This document shows positions 1 to 9,916 of a stretch of DNA of 64,000 bases, one piece after another; positions within the stretch are counted from its first letter, which is position 1, and the number at the start of each line of letters is the position of its first letter. Source of the stretch: Hirundichthys speculiger (lineage: Eukaryota > Chordata > Actinopteri > Beloniformes > Exocoetidae); assembly GCA_018398805.1 (NCBI GenBank), contig JAGFBZ010002248.1:291299-355298 (forward strand), read 5' to 3'. The translations under genes and the position numbers were made by a program. The notes below the pieces were generated by a model, which was not told where the DNA came from, searched no databases, and worked only from the letters and a program-made list of their open reading frames with translations.

Positions 1-107
1 GTAAATCTGATGTTTACTCAACGTGGTGGGTGTGATGATTTGACAGTAAGCCTCTGAGTCTGCAGACACCTTTTTATTTTTTCTAACTTCCAAAACTTTT
101 GGCCATG

Positions 108-514
108 CACTGCAAAAAAAAAGGGGGTCTTTAAACAAGATAAAAACACTACAACTAAGGAAAAAGGTCCTCAAAACAAGTGAAAAAAATCAAGATAATT
201 TCACTTGGTAAGATTTCTTAAATTAAGATTGTAGGAACACTTGTTTCTAGATTTAAGAAAGGTATAGTTTGTTATTGAATCTTAAAACAAGATTTATTTT
301 GATGAGGAGATGAGGAGGAGGAAAAACGTAATACATCTTATTTTAAGTGTTAATTGTCTCATTTTAGGATTCCCTGCCTGTTTGAGACAAAAAAGTAAAG
401 TTTTACTTGATATAAGATTATACGGATAAATTGAAGACTTAAAATAAGAAAGTAATTATTAAAACAAGAAAAAATATCTTTTTTTTCTTGGTCAGGACCA
501 AATAATTTGCAGTG
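108..514. mobile_element. Short CACTGCAAA-ended DNA transposon remnant (CACTA-like)
   Basis: The segment starts CACTGCAAAA and ends TTTGCAGTG, a short terminal inverted repeat. The interior is AT-rich, with repeated AAACAAG/CTTGTTTT words and no open frame. CACTG-type ends are typical of EnSpm/CACTA elements in fish, so this looks like a non-autonomous copy. I see no clean target-site duplication, so the class is inferred from the ends only. It lies in the part of grin2c to the left of the last visible exon. Confidence 0.5.
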
Positions 515-845
515 ACCACTTTCCTCTGCAAACAAAAGATGATCTGTTTTCTTTACCTCACCCTTGAGTTTTTGAAAGCTGGGCTAAAATATTAACATGC
601 ACAATAACTGATGTCCAGTTGGCTTGATTCAAGTCCTTGAGAGCAAGACAAATTTAATAAATACAAAATAAAAAAAACATAAACTGCAGTCCGTGCTGTT
701 TAACAGCTGCTCCATTCACGGACATTTCGTCAAGTCCGTCAGAATTGCAGATTAGAGGAAAATATATGGAGCTTAAGAAACATTTCCCTGTGGCTGCTCA
801 GACTGCAAAACCCTCACTCTTTATCTACTGCAGTAATTGGTAAAA

Positions 846-876
<31 letters not shown>

Positions 877-1962
877 TACATTTCATACAGCATATTAAAA
901 AGAAGAGTGATTCCTATGGAACAGGGAGTCTAACAAGAATATACAGCGCTCGTATGGGGGGATATTGTGTATAAGGGGCCCATTGTGATTTCAGTTTGAG
1001 CGAAGAGACGATAATTTAAAGCAGATTCAGAGCAGACTCGTTCAGTACATCCCTCCTCCTGATAACCTCAGTCAGGAGCGACTCCAGCGCTTCTCTGGGG
1101 CCTCTTTTCCATCCTTCACTCCTCTGTTTGGTCATGCTTTCGCTCCATTTTCACAAGTGACTTTGACTTTTGAATCTGGGGAAGCAGCTCAATGGTGCCT
1201 CTCGGGAAATTGCCAATTACAACTGCACGTGATAAGAGCGCTGTAGTGATGTAGGTTTAATAAGTATAAGGAAAAAAAAAAGAGTGGGGCATGTGGTGCC
1301 AGGGTGTACGTTCGGTATCAGCCAGGGATGTATGACTGTAACAGACTGGCTGTCTTGCTACATGTACATTGAGAAAGCGGGCTAAAAGGCAATCCAAAGG
1401 TGGAATTGATTTTCAGCCTGCAGAGAAAATGGGCCCGAGGCAACAGAAAGTTAAGCACAGAAAATGGATTACCTCACACTTCTTGGACAAACTGTAGTGA
1501 AATGAGCACCATGTTGTTCTCTGAAATATGCCTCTTTTTTTTTTTTTACCCCCTTCTTCCCACGAAAAGCAAACGAGACCCTCAACTTTGGTATTGACGG
1601 ATATCTCGCTCTGCAACGTTTTATGCTAACCTTCCCTGAACTGTTTTGTCTCCATAAAGAAAAGTTGCATTTTTACTTTAAGACAGCAATCATCAAGATT
1701 GGTTTCTTTTAATCATTTTTTTTTTTTTTTTATCAAACTGAAGGAAATTGTAAAAGGTCTGGCTTGTTAACGAGGGACCTTAATCACACTGTCACTTAAA
1801 TGAATTACATTTTTGACCCTCATCAGAGGCTTAAAATAGTTCTTACTCCCAGGGCTAGCATACTTACATATTCTGTTCTCACTCAAAACTGCTTCGATTC
1901 ATGTTGTGTTGGTCCAATTAATAATTTAAATATACTAAATGTACCTTAAGAATTGTTTTGTG
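515..1962. other. grin2c intron sequence, no gene seen
   Basis: AT-rich unique-looking DNA without a supportable exon on either strand. It holds an (AT)n microsatellite near 854-878 preceded by a poly-A run, and a poly-T tract near 1718-1732. I searched the minus strand for the next GluN2 exon, which would encode the TVATLEERPFVIVE-like segment, and did not find it. Confidence 0.6.
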
Positions 1963-2089
1963 TAGGGGTGCACGATAATTATTGGGCCGATAACTATCAG
2001 GCCGATAACAGGAAATGATGACGTCATCCCGATAAGTCGGATATCATGATGAATTGCCCCGATAATATATATATTTTTGTCAACACAGC

Positions 2090-2280
2090 ATACCAAATTA
2101 CTTGGTATCGGTGGGTGCCTGGACTCCCGTACTCACAGATACCGATATTTTTGGCCGTATCGGAGCGATTTCCGATACTGATATCAGAATCGGAACAACA
2201 CTAGCAGAGACCAACAAACACGTAATGAGCCACGTATTGTTTGGAATCGCTCACGAAAACGTTGAAACAGATTGGAGGTA
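2090..2280 (-). mobile_element. Fragment of hAT family E inside family H
   Basis: This piece matches, in reverse orientation, the segment near 36285-36480. Both share the GTATCGGTGGGTGCCTGG region, the TATCGG-rich end and an adjoining stretch ending in CAGATTGGAGG. It sits between two copies of the family H left end. It is truncated and non-coding. Confidence 0.6.
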
Positions 2281-2723
2281 GGGGTGCACGATAATTATCG
2301 ACCCGATAACTATCGGGCCGATAACAGAAAATTATGACGTCATCCCGATAAGTCCGATATGATGAATAGCCCCGATAACATATATATTTTTGTCAACACG
2401 GCAGTGCCTCGCTCCCTCTGAGCCTTTGAATGACCGGCAGTGAATTTTATGTTCAAGTGATGTCGGCATAATCAGAAAAACGATTACTCAATCAGGAAAA
2501 TCAAGAATACCCCCTCATGCCAGAAAACAACTTGTTAACTCGGTCATAATTTTGGTAGTTGCTGACTTAAATTGATATTCGCAGTATTTTCCCACATGTT
2601 ACACATAAAAAATAGAAAAATAGATAAGGCCGACAGAACGACTAGCAAACGAGGGAACGGAGGAATTTACGTTACACCTTAAATGCAGCATTACGGCACA
2701 GTGTGCTGATAAAAAAAAAAAAC

Positions 2724-2875
2724 ATGGAGGCAACTGCGTGGAACTTCGTTAAAGTTTCAGAAGAAGATAGTTCGCTGGTTATTTGTGACAAATGCTCCAA
2801 GCAAAGGAGGGAAAAATAGCACAAGTTTTAATACGTCAAACCCGATCAGCCACCTGAAACATAACCATTGCTTCC
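2724..2875 (+). pseudogene. BED zinc-finger remnant of hAT family H
   Basis: The frame opens with an ATG at 2724 and reads WNFVKVSEEDSSLVICDKC, the aromatic start and CxxC pair of a BED zinc finger. A stop follows near 2818. In an adjacent frame the sequence continues NTSNPISHLKHNHC, which carries the histidine half of the finger. BED fingers sit at the N-terminus of many hAT transposases. The finger is broken by a stop or frameshift and the catalytic part is absent, so this is a dead remnant. The same remnant, more decayed, is in the other H copies. Confidence 0.7.
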
Positions 2876-3132
2876 ATGGAGATTTGAAATCGCGCTAACG
2901 TGAGCTAACATGAGCTAATGCGAGCAGGCCAGCAGCAAGTCTCTGGTCTGCTCCCTAAAAAATAAATATCAGTTCATTTAAAGAGTCAAAACTGTTTTTG
3001 CTTTTGTTCATAGTATTGATGTAATGATCTTAGGTATATGTGTGTGTTATCGGTTATCGTTATCGGCCTTTAGGAGCTGAAAGTTATCAGTTATCTGTAT
3101 CGGTTTTAAAAAACAGTTATTGTGCATCCCTA

Positions 3133-4129
3133 GTTTTGTGGCATTGGAAACTGTATACGTCTTATTCTCCTACATTTTAGTTTAATGTATTCTTTTCATG
3201 TGTTGTAACTCAATTGAGTATTTGAAATGTAAGTTGATATTGTTAGTTAATTTTTACGCCCTCGGACCAGACTGCAGTATCGATTCACGCGCAAAATGGT
3301 TTCCGTCTGCTTTCATACACAAAGTGTTCGCTTCCTTTGCTCATTAGCTTGTGTTCTCAATACCATATTGGAAATTAATGAGAAGCGCTCCGGCACCCGA
3401 AGCTATCCGTACAGCATAATTATCTCTGAGACGCCTGCAGCAGTTGAGACGTGGCTCGTACTGGACCTGGTGGAAGAAGTGAAGGTCCTCCAGTCTGATG
3501 GCGTCTCATCCCTCGCGCGTGGTCAAACAAAGTCATCAGTCTTGGTGATTCAAGTTAATGAGGCAAAGCTGCATGAACTTGTCTGAGTTTCTTTTTAATA
3601 TGTTATGAAAGGATGTATTGTTAATGTACATTAGAGGTGTGCGTGTGTGTTAAATGTGGCAAAGAAATGATCCCTCTGATTCAAACATGTTCTACTAAAG
3701 CAGCGTACTGGAACTGAATTACTGGTTAGTTTGCTCACTTATGATCATCAGAATACATTTAAAGGCAATCTGCAAAGCAAACAGTGTGTGTGTGTGTGTG
3801 TGTGTGTGAAAATGCGTGTTCACAGAAAGTTTTGTGCAGGACTGTTTTCTTAATGGTTTCTGCTGGATTTCTGACCGTTATGGCAAGAAAGAAACGGTCC
3901 AGATGTGATACTGTAATGTGTTTGTGTCGCATTTGTCCTGTAAATTCCTACTTTAATATTTCTCGTAACACTCACACATTTTCCTTTTTTCACCATCCGC
4001 TCCAGCTCACTGCGACGTTACAAAAGCCCGATCTCATATTATTTGCGTGAGGTCCTGTGGGATAGTGATTCTCACGCAGTCCTCTTGCTTGCAGATTATT
4101 TATTTATTTATTGTATATTAAAAGCTCAC
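3133..4129. other. grin2c intron with (GT)n microsatellite
   Basis: Intron sequence downstream (minus-strand sense) of the exon at 4130-4244. A (GT)n tract lies at about 3784-3808. A plus-strand open stretch of 96 codons at 3296-3586 resembles no family I know and has no supporting splice context. Confidence 0.5.
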
Positions 4130-4244
4130 CTTGTCCCACTGTCTCTCTCTGTCCAGAGTGATGATTATCATGGACGGGTTGACCAGGTAGCCGTTGGAGT
4201 TGAAGGAGAAATCGTTGTGCTCCCATGTTACATTCAGCATGTGC
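4130..4244 (-). CDS. grin2c: grin2c coding exon (third visible), end of amino-terminal domain
   Basis: This 115-bp minus-strand exon is bounded by an acceptor tttctcttcag|GCAC and a donor GACAAG|gtgagc. Its first base completes an Arg codon left by the previous exon, and it ends in phase 0. It encodes residues 348-385 of the predicted protein, including HMLNVTWEHNDFSF and GYLVNPSMIIITLDRER. These match the GluN2 segment LNVTWEGRDFSF...GYLVQPTMVV. N351 (NVT) is a conserved N-glycosylation sequon. In the family this stretch is the last part of the extracellular amino-terminal (ATD) lobe before the linker to the ligand-binding domain. 115 bp is, as I recall, the usual size of this exon in GluN2 genes. 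The following exons are beyond the left edge of the window. Confidence 0.92.
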
Positions 4245-4988
4245 CTGAAGAGAAAAGAAATCAAATAAGCAAAATGATTCATCTCAATGGGACATCGAAG
4301 CATTTATTTCATCTCACCAGCGGTGTAAAGAGGACGAAAACATTCAAGTTCAACTTCTGTTTGCGTATCTTTGCACACTATTTTTAACTGAGTTACTCTT
4401 GTGTGATCTATTATATTTAGAATAAATGGTTATCTTCTTCCATGCATCTGCTGCAACAGAATCCCCCCAATATGTGTGGCTAAAGCAACGTTCTGGTCGC
4501 TACAGGCCTCTGATTACTGTTACTTCTGGCAGACCGAGTTGGTCGGCCTGAAGAGGAAAGTTAGAAACACACATCTAAGAAAGCTTCACGTAGTGGAGTC
4601 CAGAAATAACTCAATTTAGATCATAACTCATTAAAAGTATGGTGGGTGTTCTTTTTTTGCAGCATTTTTTACAATATTGCCTGAAAACCTTTCCACATTC
4701 CCATTGCACCCACTGAAATAAAAAAAAAAAACCGAAACGCTTTGGTCCGGTCTAGAGGGTGTAATCAGAGGAAAACTGACCAATCAATATACTGATCATC
4801 TTTACATTTATTGGCTGCCTAATACGTCCATCAAATATCAATGCACTCCCACCCACCCCCCATTTCGCGCATTCACAGTTTCCTTACTCGAGGACCTCCC
4901 TCAGCCTGGCAATCAGGTGAGCGGACACAGCGTTGCTATTTGAAAGCCAGAAATCAAGTTAGCTCGCACGGATCATTTCGTTGCAACA
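4245..4988. other. grin2c intron, no feature seen
   Basis: Part of the 5.7-kb intron between the exons at 9907-10508 and 4130-4244. It is AT-rich, with a poly-A run near 4720. No exon, RNA gene or clear repeat boundary was found. Confidence 0.5.
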
Positions 4989-5210
4989 ATGGCAGAAAAG
5001 AAGACGTCAACCAGCAGCAAAATCAAAGGGAAAACCGTTGTTGAAAAAGCAACAGCCATGCGGAAGCTAACCGAAGCTAACCGAAGCTAACCGAAGAACC
5101 AAACAGAACAAGAGTGGTTATCGGTACGGCTTTCCAGCGCTGGCGCCAGCCAAAAAAAATGAAAAGGGGCTCCAGACCAACGCCAAGGTGGCCCAGTTTC
5201 TACTGGATAG
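4989..5210 (+). pseudogene. Broken exon of a repetitive fish protein family (RVVIGTAFQRWRQ type)
   Basis: A plus-strand ATG at 4989 opens MAEKKTSTSSKIKGK and continues to MRKLTE. A 10-bp unit then occurs three times and introduces a stop. Reading across the extra 20 bp, the original frame resumes with TRVVIGTAFQRWRQ. After an A-run shift it reads GLQTNAKVAQFLLD, followed by a donor-like GATAG|gtaagat at about 5210. I recall RVVIG..F.RWR...LKT...FLLD as a motif of a multicopy, transposon-associated protein group in fish, with no known function. It lies antisense inside a grin2c intron and carries two frame lesions, so it is a pseudogene. Confidence 0.55.
5063..5092 (+). repeat. Triplicated 10-bp unit GAAGCTAACC
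   Basis: Three perfect head-to-tail copies of GAAGCTAACC sit inside the pseudo-exon at 4989-5210. One copy restores a continuous frame (RKLTEEPNRTRVVIG), so the two extra copies are a 20-bp expansion that shifts the frame. Confidence 0.8.
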
Positions 5211-5995
5211 GTAAGATGATGCCGTTCTGATTATATAATATTTCAACATACTGATGGGTTATTGGTATTGTAGGTCTATTCACCCAGTCAGTGAGAAAAT
5301 GAAAGATGGTGACAAAATTATTGTCCATGGAGTGACATGACGAACATATTCCAGTATGTTTCGCTAAGCTAGCAACTCTGTCAACTAGGCTACAGTACTG
5401 TGTGTGACACCGTTAGCTAGGCTGTTGTTATCCGTGACGGAGAAGACGCCATGGCTTGAAGTTAGCCAGCCACTCTGATGCTACTTGTTGTTGGCAAATC
5501 GACGTGAGTGCTCGGGAATGCTTGTGAACTTCCGTGACCCCTCGAGACAGTGTGCGCTTTCGTGTAGTCGTGAATCGTGTGAAGGTGTGGTTTCGAGGGG
5601 TGGGCTGAAGAGGAGGAGGCGGAGCCTTTGGGAGGAGGGAGGGAGTGTATATTTTCAAAAACTCACTTGAGTTGGATTGCTAGAACCGTTTTTTTCAAAG
5701 ATCTCCCACCCTACCTTTAAGGTCTTGTATTAACCAGATGTTCTTTTAACCAGGTCAACAGGTGAGATGTTTGGTCACATGACTCATGTCAGTGTTTAAC
5801 TGCCTGGGGGCAAGAGACATCAATGTCTGATGGGTTTAACCCGAGACCTCCTCCTCTGCTTGATGTTACATCTTTGTTTCTGGGTGAAAACCAAAAAGAC
5901 GTGGCCTTGGTGCGAACCGTCCAGTGAACTCAGTTGTGGTCCTGGCAGCCCGTCCACACGGGTTTACCATGTTATAGAACAAGCAGTACGCTGAT
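5211..5995. other. grin2c intron; possible DNA-transposon right end near 5716
   Basis: No exon seen. The sequence CCCACCCTACCTTTAA near 5705-5720 looks like a transposon terminus next to a TTAA site, and may belong with the pseudo-exon at 4989. I did not find the matching left end, so no element is called. Confidence 0.35.
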
Positions 5996-6441
5996 TAGGG
6001 CTGTAGCGATACACTAATCTCGCGATATGATACGATACACGATACTCGGCTCACGATACGATATATATCGATATTCGCCTTAATATACATTTACATCATT
6101 TTCTGAAAGATTTTAATGGGACAAAGTGATTTTGGTGACATCTTGTGAGTGTTCCAATTACTTTGTTTGAATTAATTGAACTGAAAGGTAGGTGACCGCA
6201 GACAGTGCAGCAGAGAGGAGAGAAAGGAGGCCTCTGATTGGTCAATTCTACATCCGCGTAGAAAACAGCCCTTCATTGAAGAAATGAGGAAGTACCCACA
6301 TCTGTACGATGTATAGATGTACATGTACGGGGGTTTTGAAGGTAGCTTAGAATATCGATACCCGCGGCTGAAAAATCGATACTCTCTGGGGAAATAAAAT
6401 ATCGATATATATTGCAGAATCGATAAAATCGCCCAGCCCTA
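5996..6441. mobile_element. hAT MITE, family G (TAGGGCTGTAGCGATAC ends)
   Basis: Exact 8-bp duplication ACGCTGAT flanks the element (5988-5995 and 6442-6449). The ends are TAGGGCTG and CAGCCCTA. Both terminal regions are packed with CGATA/TATCG words. It is 446 bp with no coding capacity, so it would need a transposase supplied in trans. Confidence 0.85.
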
Positions 6442-8338
6442 ACGCTGATTATGTTCCATAATACAGGATCTGCTGCTGATACATGACCAAGCGAGTGACG
6501 ACGTTCTCGAAGTGATGCGTTTTGTTAGGCTCGGATGTTTGAACGTGTGAAAAGAAATCGAACTGAGGTTTAGAAGCTGAGCAAGTGTATAACGAATGAT
6601 CAAAGCGTGAAAACATCCACACCGGGTCACTGATTCATGTGTGGCTTCAGGGACCGCGGGAAAAACGAACGCTCTAACAGCAGCTTGTATCAGCGCTTCA
6701 CCTGCTACGAACTCCAGCCCATGTGAGGAAAATCCTCTCACATCCTCGACTCATTTGGCCCACGCCGTCGCGACAGCTGCCCGACCGCGTAGAAACGGCC
6801 GTCCGCTGCTTTCGACTCCATCGTTTCATCACTCACGCTCTCTGGCGCGTTGCACCTGCGGCGCCGCGCTCTCGCCTCCCCCGCCTCCCCCGGCCGAGGT
6901 GATGAAATCCTGGTGGGAGGAGAATAGCCCCCAGACTGGTCCGTGTGAAAAGCCCGTTTAATCTAGTAATCTCATTAACAGGTGAGCCGACTCATTATCC
7001 GGAGCCCGTTTGAAAAGACTCTTTTATCGAGCGAGAACGAAGGAGGATGTTCACGTTTGATCTGGCTGCAGAGAGAGGAGATCTGACTGTAACGCTAATT
7101 GAAAAATTCTTTGTTCTGTCTCGTTGACCTTCACGTTGCTCGTGTTCTTTCTGATCCCGCTCACTGGCGCCGGCATGTCTAAATGGAAAGGGGGTTTGTA
7201 CATTATCAAAGCTCGAGATTACGTTCACATTCCGCCTTTTTAATAGACGGATGGAGTTTACAAAAGGAAGAGTTGTATCCCTGAAGGCTCCGCAGGCTAC
7301 GAAGCGAAGACTCCCTCTGACATCAAAAGGAGAGAGAGCCCACGTTTAAGAATTCAAGACGAGCGCTGGAGCTCGTTAGCTTGACCGTGCAACACTCTAC
7401 AACAAATCACATAAACATTTAAAAATGACACACTTTTCCCAGAATAACTGTCTAAATTCAGTTTTATTCTTTTCTTTCCCCGGTCCTGATGAAAACATTT
7501 TGTTTTTCCCAAGAACATGTGATTTTTTTTGCTCTGTGCTCAGGTTGGCACAGATGGCATCAGATTGTTCTTCTGGGCACGGTTTAACTGACGAGCAACA
7601 ACCTTAGCTGTCGTCAGTACCCCCCCCCCCCCCCCCCCCCCCCCCATCCCCATTACCTCACACTCTTGGAGAGGCAGGCGGAGGTGAGTGCTGGGGAGCT
7701 GCGCTTCATCATAACAGATGGACGGGAAGTCATAAACACATGACTTTTTGACCACTTCTGAGCCTTATTGCTTCATTATTGGTATCAATATAAAAGGGAA
7801 TTTATGACGGGGGGGGCAACAGTCAGACGGCAATCTTCTAACCTGATAGAAGTGCAGATAATTACTTTTATCTTCAGCTAACTGTGGCAGAACAGGGAGG
7901 AAGATTACGTACTAAAAATCACATCTGCGTTTTTAGCCCGAATAATGATGAACAATAAATATATAAACACTGTGTGCTGCTGTTAGTCCTGAACATCTGT
8001 TTGCTTCCCTCCTCCTCTGCTTTCTCATTCTGTATTTTAATACAGCTTAATTCCCATTATAGCCGTTTACATCTTTTTTTCCGCTCCGGTACTCAGCATA
8101 AGTCTAAAACGTGACTGAAATGTGGGCCATTAAGATTAAATGTTAAGCAGGAGTCAGTGATTTTATAAAAAAAAAAAAATTAATCAGCAGAGGAAAAGTA
8201 ATTTCATATATACGTTAGGAGAAGGCGGTGTACTGTCTTTTTAATTCATATTTGTGTTGTTTTGAAACAACAGTTACGGTCAGAAAATACCCTTTTATAG
8301 CGGTGATTAAAGTAGACATGTTTTTCTGTGTTTTGGAT
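6442..8338. other. grin2c intron with CpG-rich patch and poly-C run
   Basis: A CpG-rich patch spans about 6760-6900 (GCGCC, CCGCG and CGGCC words). It gives open frames on both strands, but no family match and no splice signals I trust. A 26-base poly-C run follows at 7620-7645, and a poly-G run lies near 7810. No other gene seen. Confidence 0.5.
7620..7645 (+). repeat. Poly-C run, 26 bases
   Basis: Uninterrupted cytosines from 7620 to 7645, then ATCCCC. Runs this long are unstable and error-prone in sequencing, so the length should be treated as approximate. Confidence 0.9.
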
Positions 8339-8696
8339 AGGGGTGCACGATAACTATCGGGCCGATAACTATAAAAACTATGCTGCGTTTTTTAACACTC
8401 CACACTGCAGAATAAATAATGCAAGTATGTTTCATCTGTAGCACGCTGATATTGGATTGATATCGGTATCGGACGATATTCAAGGCTGAAATATAGGGGT
8501 GTCGGAAAATAATCGATTCACGCCCGAATCTCGATTCTTATTTATCAAGATTCTGAATCGATCCGAAATGACCAAGAATCAATATTCTAAATTACGTTTT
8601 TCAAACATGATAGCTTACTCGCTGCACGTGCATTTTGATGGGAATTTGCGTCCAGTACGCTACGCATACATAAATAAACTAGCTAGAGAGCAGCCA

Positions 8697-8845
8697 GCCC
8701 CATCTTCGCTGAAGTGTGGGCTCACTTTGGCTTTTACAATTTCCCTGAAAAAAAGGAGCTCAACATGATAAATTCAGTGTGCAAAATCTGCAAAATGAAA
8801 GTCAAGTACTTCGGGAACACTTCAAATCCCCAAACCCGTATCTAG
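8697..8845 (+). pseudogene. BED zinc finger of hAT transposase (family K)
   Basis: The plus frame from 8697 reads AEVWAHFGFYNF, then SVCKICKMKVKYFGNTSN. This is the standard BED layout: aromatic start, CxxC pair and NTSN before the histidines. A stop follows NPQTRI near 8845, before the histidine pair. The family role is DNA binding at the transposon ends. Confidence 0.8.
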
Positions 8846-8969
8846 CGGCATCAACCGGGGCTACAAGAAGCGGATAAGCTGCCGCTACAACTTCATCTGG
8901 GCAACGAACACGACATCACTTCACTGGACTTCCAGCCAACTCTGAGCGGGCAAAACGGACAAGTAAATC

Positions 8970-9256
8970 TGTTTCATTTAGAAAAAGATCTTCGCCCCTA
9001 CAGCATTGTGGAAAATGAAGGTTTCAGATACATGATGGATACGATTGAGCCAAGGTATGTTATACCATCACATCAGTTTTTCACGGAGAAAGCCATACGG
9101 CAACTTTACGAAGAGACTAAAGTTAATGTGGAGAAAGCTTTGGCCAAAGCCCACCAAGTAGCACTTACTCCTTCATCACATTCACAGCTCACTACATCAC
9201 AGATGTGTCATCACACACTTTCTGTGTTTAATATTAATAAAGATTCACTTGATTGA
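8970..9256 (+). pseudogene. hAT transposase fragment (ZBED-type core start)
   Basis: The plus frame through 8978-9256 includes LEKDLRPYSIVENEGFRYMM, then EPRYVIPSHQFFTEKAIRQLY and EETKVNVEKAL. It matches the hAT/ZBED pattern D..P.siVe..GF......l.PrY..PSr..l....i..lY. This part precedes the RNase-H-like catalytic core, which is missing, so the copy cannot transpose by itself. The frame ends in a non-conserved tail near 9256. Confidence 0.8.
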
Positions 9257-9534
9257 ATCTTGTAAAACTGCATTTTCATTAACATAACCAGTTTCTTTAA
9301 AGTAATGTAACAATTTATCAGAGCTCTTTCTGGTTTATAGAGGAATGTAGTTAATCCTGGAATTGGCACCTTTTTTTTTTTACTAAGAATATTAATTTTG
9401 AATCGAGAATCGATTGTGAAGCAAATCGCCCCGCCAAGAATCAGAATCAAATCGTGAGTTGTTGTAAGATTCACCTCCCTACTGAAATATCGGTATCGTA
9501 TCGGAAGTGAAATATAGTATCGGGACAGCCCTAA

Positions 9535-9880
9535 GCCTAGCTGTGAACTTCCAATGTGTACCAGTGATCAGTACCGGCATTGGTTCAGCTGAACTTGGCT
9601 TCGTCAATGAAATGCGACCCATCGATTCAGTTCATTTCTACCTTTCAAATGCTACAGAAAGAAATACTTCAGTTGACCTGTGCATCTGCTCCTCTACAGT
9701 TCCAAGAGTGTTTTCAGGCTTACGGTTTGTGTTGGAGTTGGCAAACTTTACTTCGCAAATATCGAGCCGCAAAGAGTGCGGTTAAATTAATTAAAACATT
9801 ATACATTAAATTCCTTTCTTTGTAACGTCTTTACCATATAGCGTAAATACAGTATACCGTATTTACCGTATACCGTATAG
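9535..9880. other. Short grin2c intron stretch next to the splice donor
   Basis: No gene seen. Near 9840-9880 there is a run of GTATACCGTA/GTAAATAC words forming short inverted repeats immediately beside the duplicated donor. Confidence 0.5.
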
Positions 9881-9916
9881 GAGCGTACCTGAACAGAGGA
9901 GCGTACCTGAACAGAG
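9881..9916 (-). repeat. 18-bp tandem duplication of the grin2c splice donor
   Basis: Two perfect copies of GAGCGTACCTGAACAGAG on the plus strand (9881-9898, 9899-9916). On the minus strand each contains TTCAG|GTACGC, so the donor at 9906-9905 has an identical second copy at 9888-9887. Use of the distal copy adds 18 nt, in frame, after TLFR (residues Y-A-P-L-F-R). Confidence 0.9.

Larger units (their letters stand above)
1963..3132 (+). mobile_element. hAT element, family H (TAGGGGTGCACGATAA ends), composite copy
   Basis: Flanked by an exact 8-bp duplication GTTTTGTG (1955-1962 and 3133-3140), the hallmark of hAT insertion. The left end reads TAGGGGTGCACGATAA, and the right end is its imperfect inverse ending GTGCATCCCTA. 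The ends are rich in CGATAA/TATCGG words. The left end occurs twice (1963 and near 2281), with a piece of another family between the copies. A plus-strand BED-finger remnant lies inside. Related copies in this window are at 17609, 21516, 27468 and 48860. Confidence 0.85.
8494..9481 (+). mobile_element. hAT element, family K (TAGGGGTGTCGG...), with transposase remnants
   Basis: Exact 8-bp duplication CTGAAATA at 8486-8493 and 9482-9489. The left end TAGGGGTG is matched by ...CACCTCCCTA on the right, with ATCGATT/AATCGAG words near both ends. The 988-bp body keeps a BED finger and a piece of hAT transposase on the plus strand. Most of the transposase gene is deleted, so this copy is internally truncated. 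Confidence 0.88.
8339..9534. mobile_element. Chimeric hAT remnant (family L end plus family H end) with nested copy
   Basis: The right edge reads CGGGACAGCCCTA (a TAGGGCTGTCCCGATAC-type end, called L here), whereas the left edge reads AGGGGTGCACGATAACTATC (family H). The two ends are not inverse copies, and I find no matching 8-bp duplication outside. A complete smaller hAT copy sits inside at 8494-9481. The outer element is therefore a truncated or recombined remnant. Confidence 0.6.

Noticed and set aside
3296..3586. 96-codon plus-strand frame in the grin2c intron
   Set aside because: No family resemblance, no splice or promoter support; a length possible by chance.
1..4129. Search for the next GluN2 exon (ligand-binding domain start)
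   Set aside because: No minus-strand segment resembling TVATLEERPFVIVE was found, so the gene continues outside the window.
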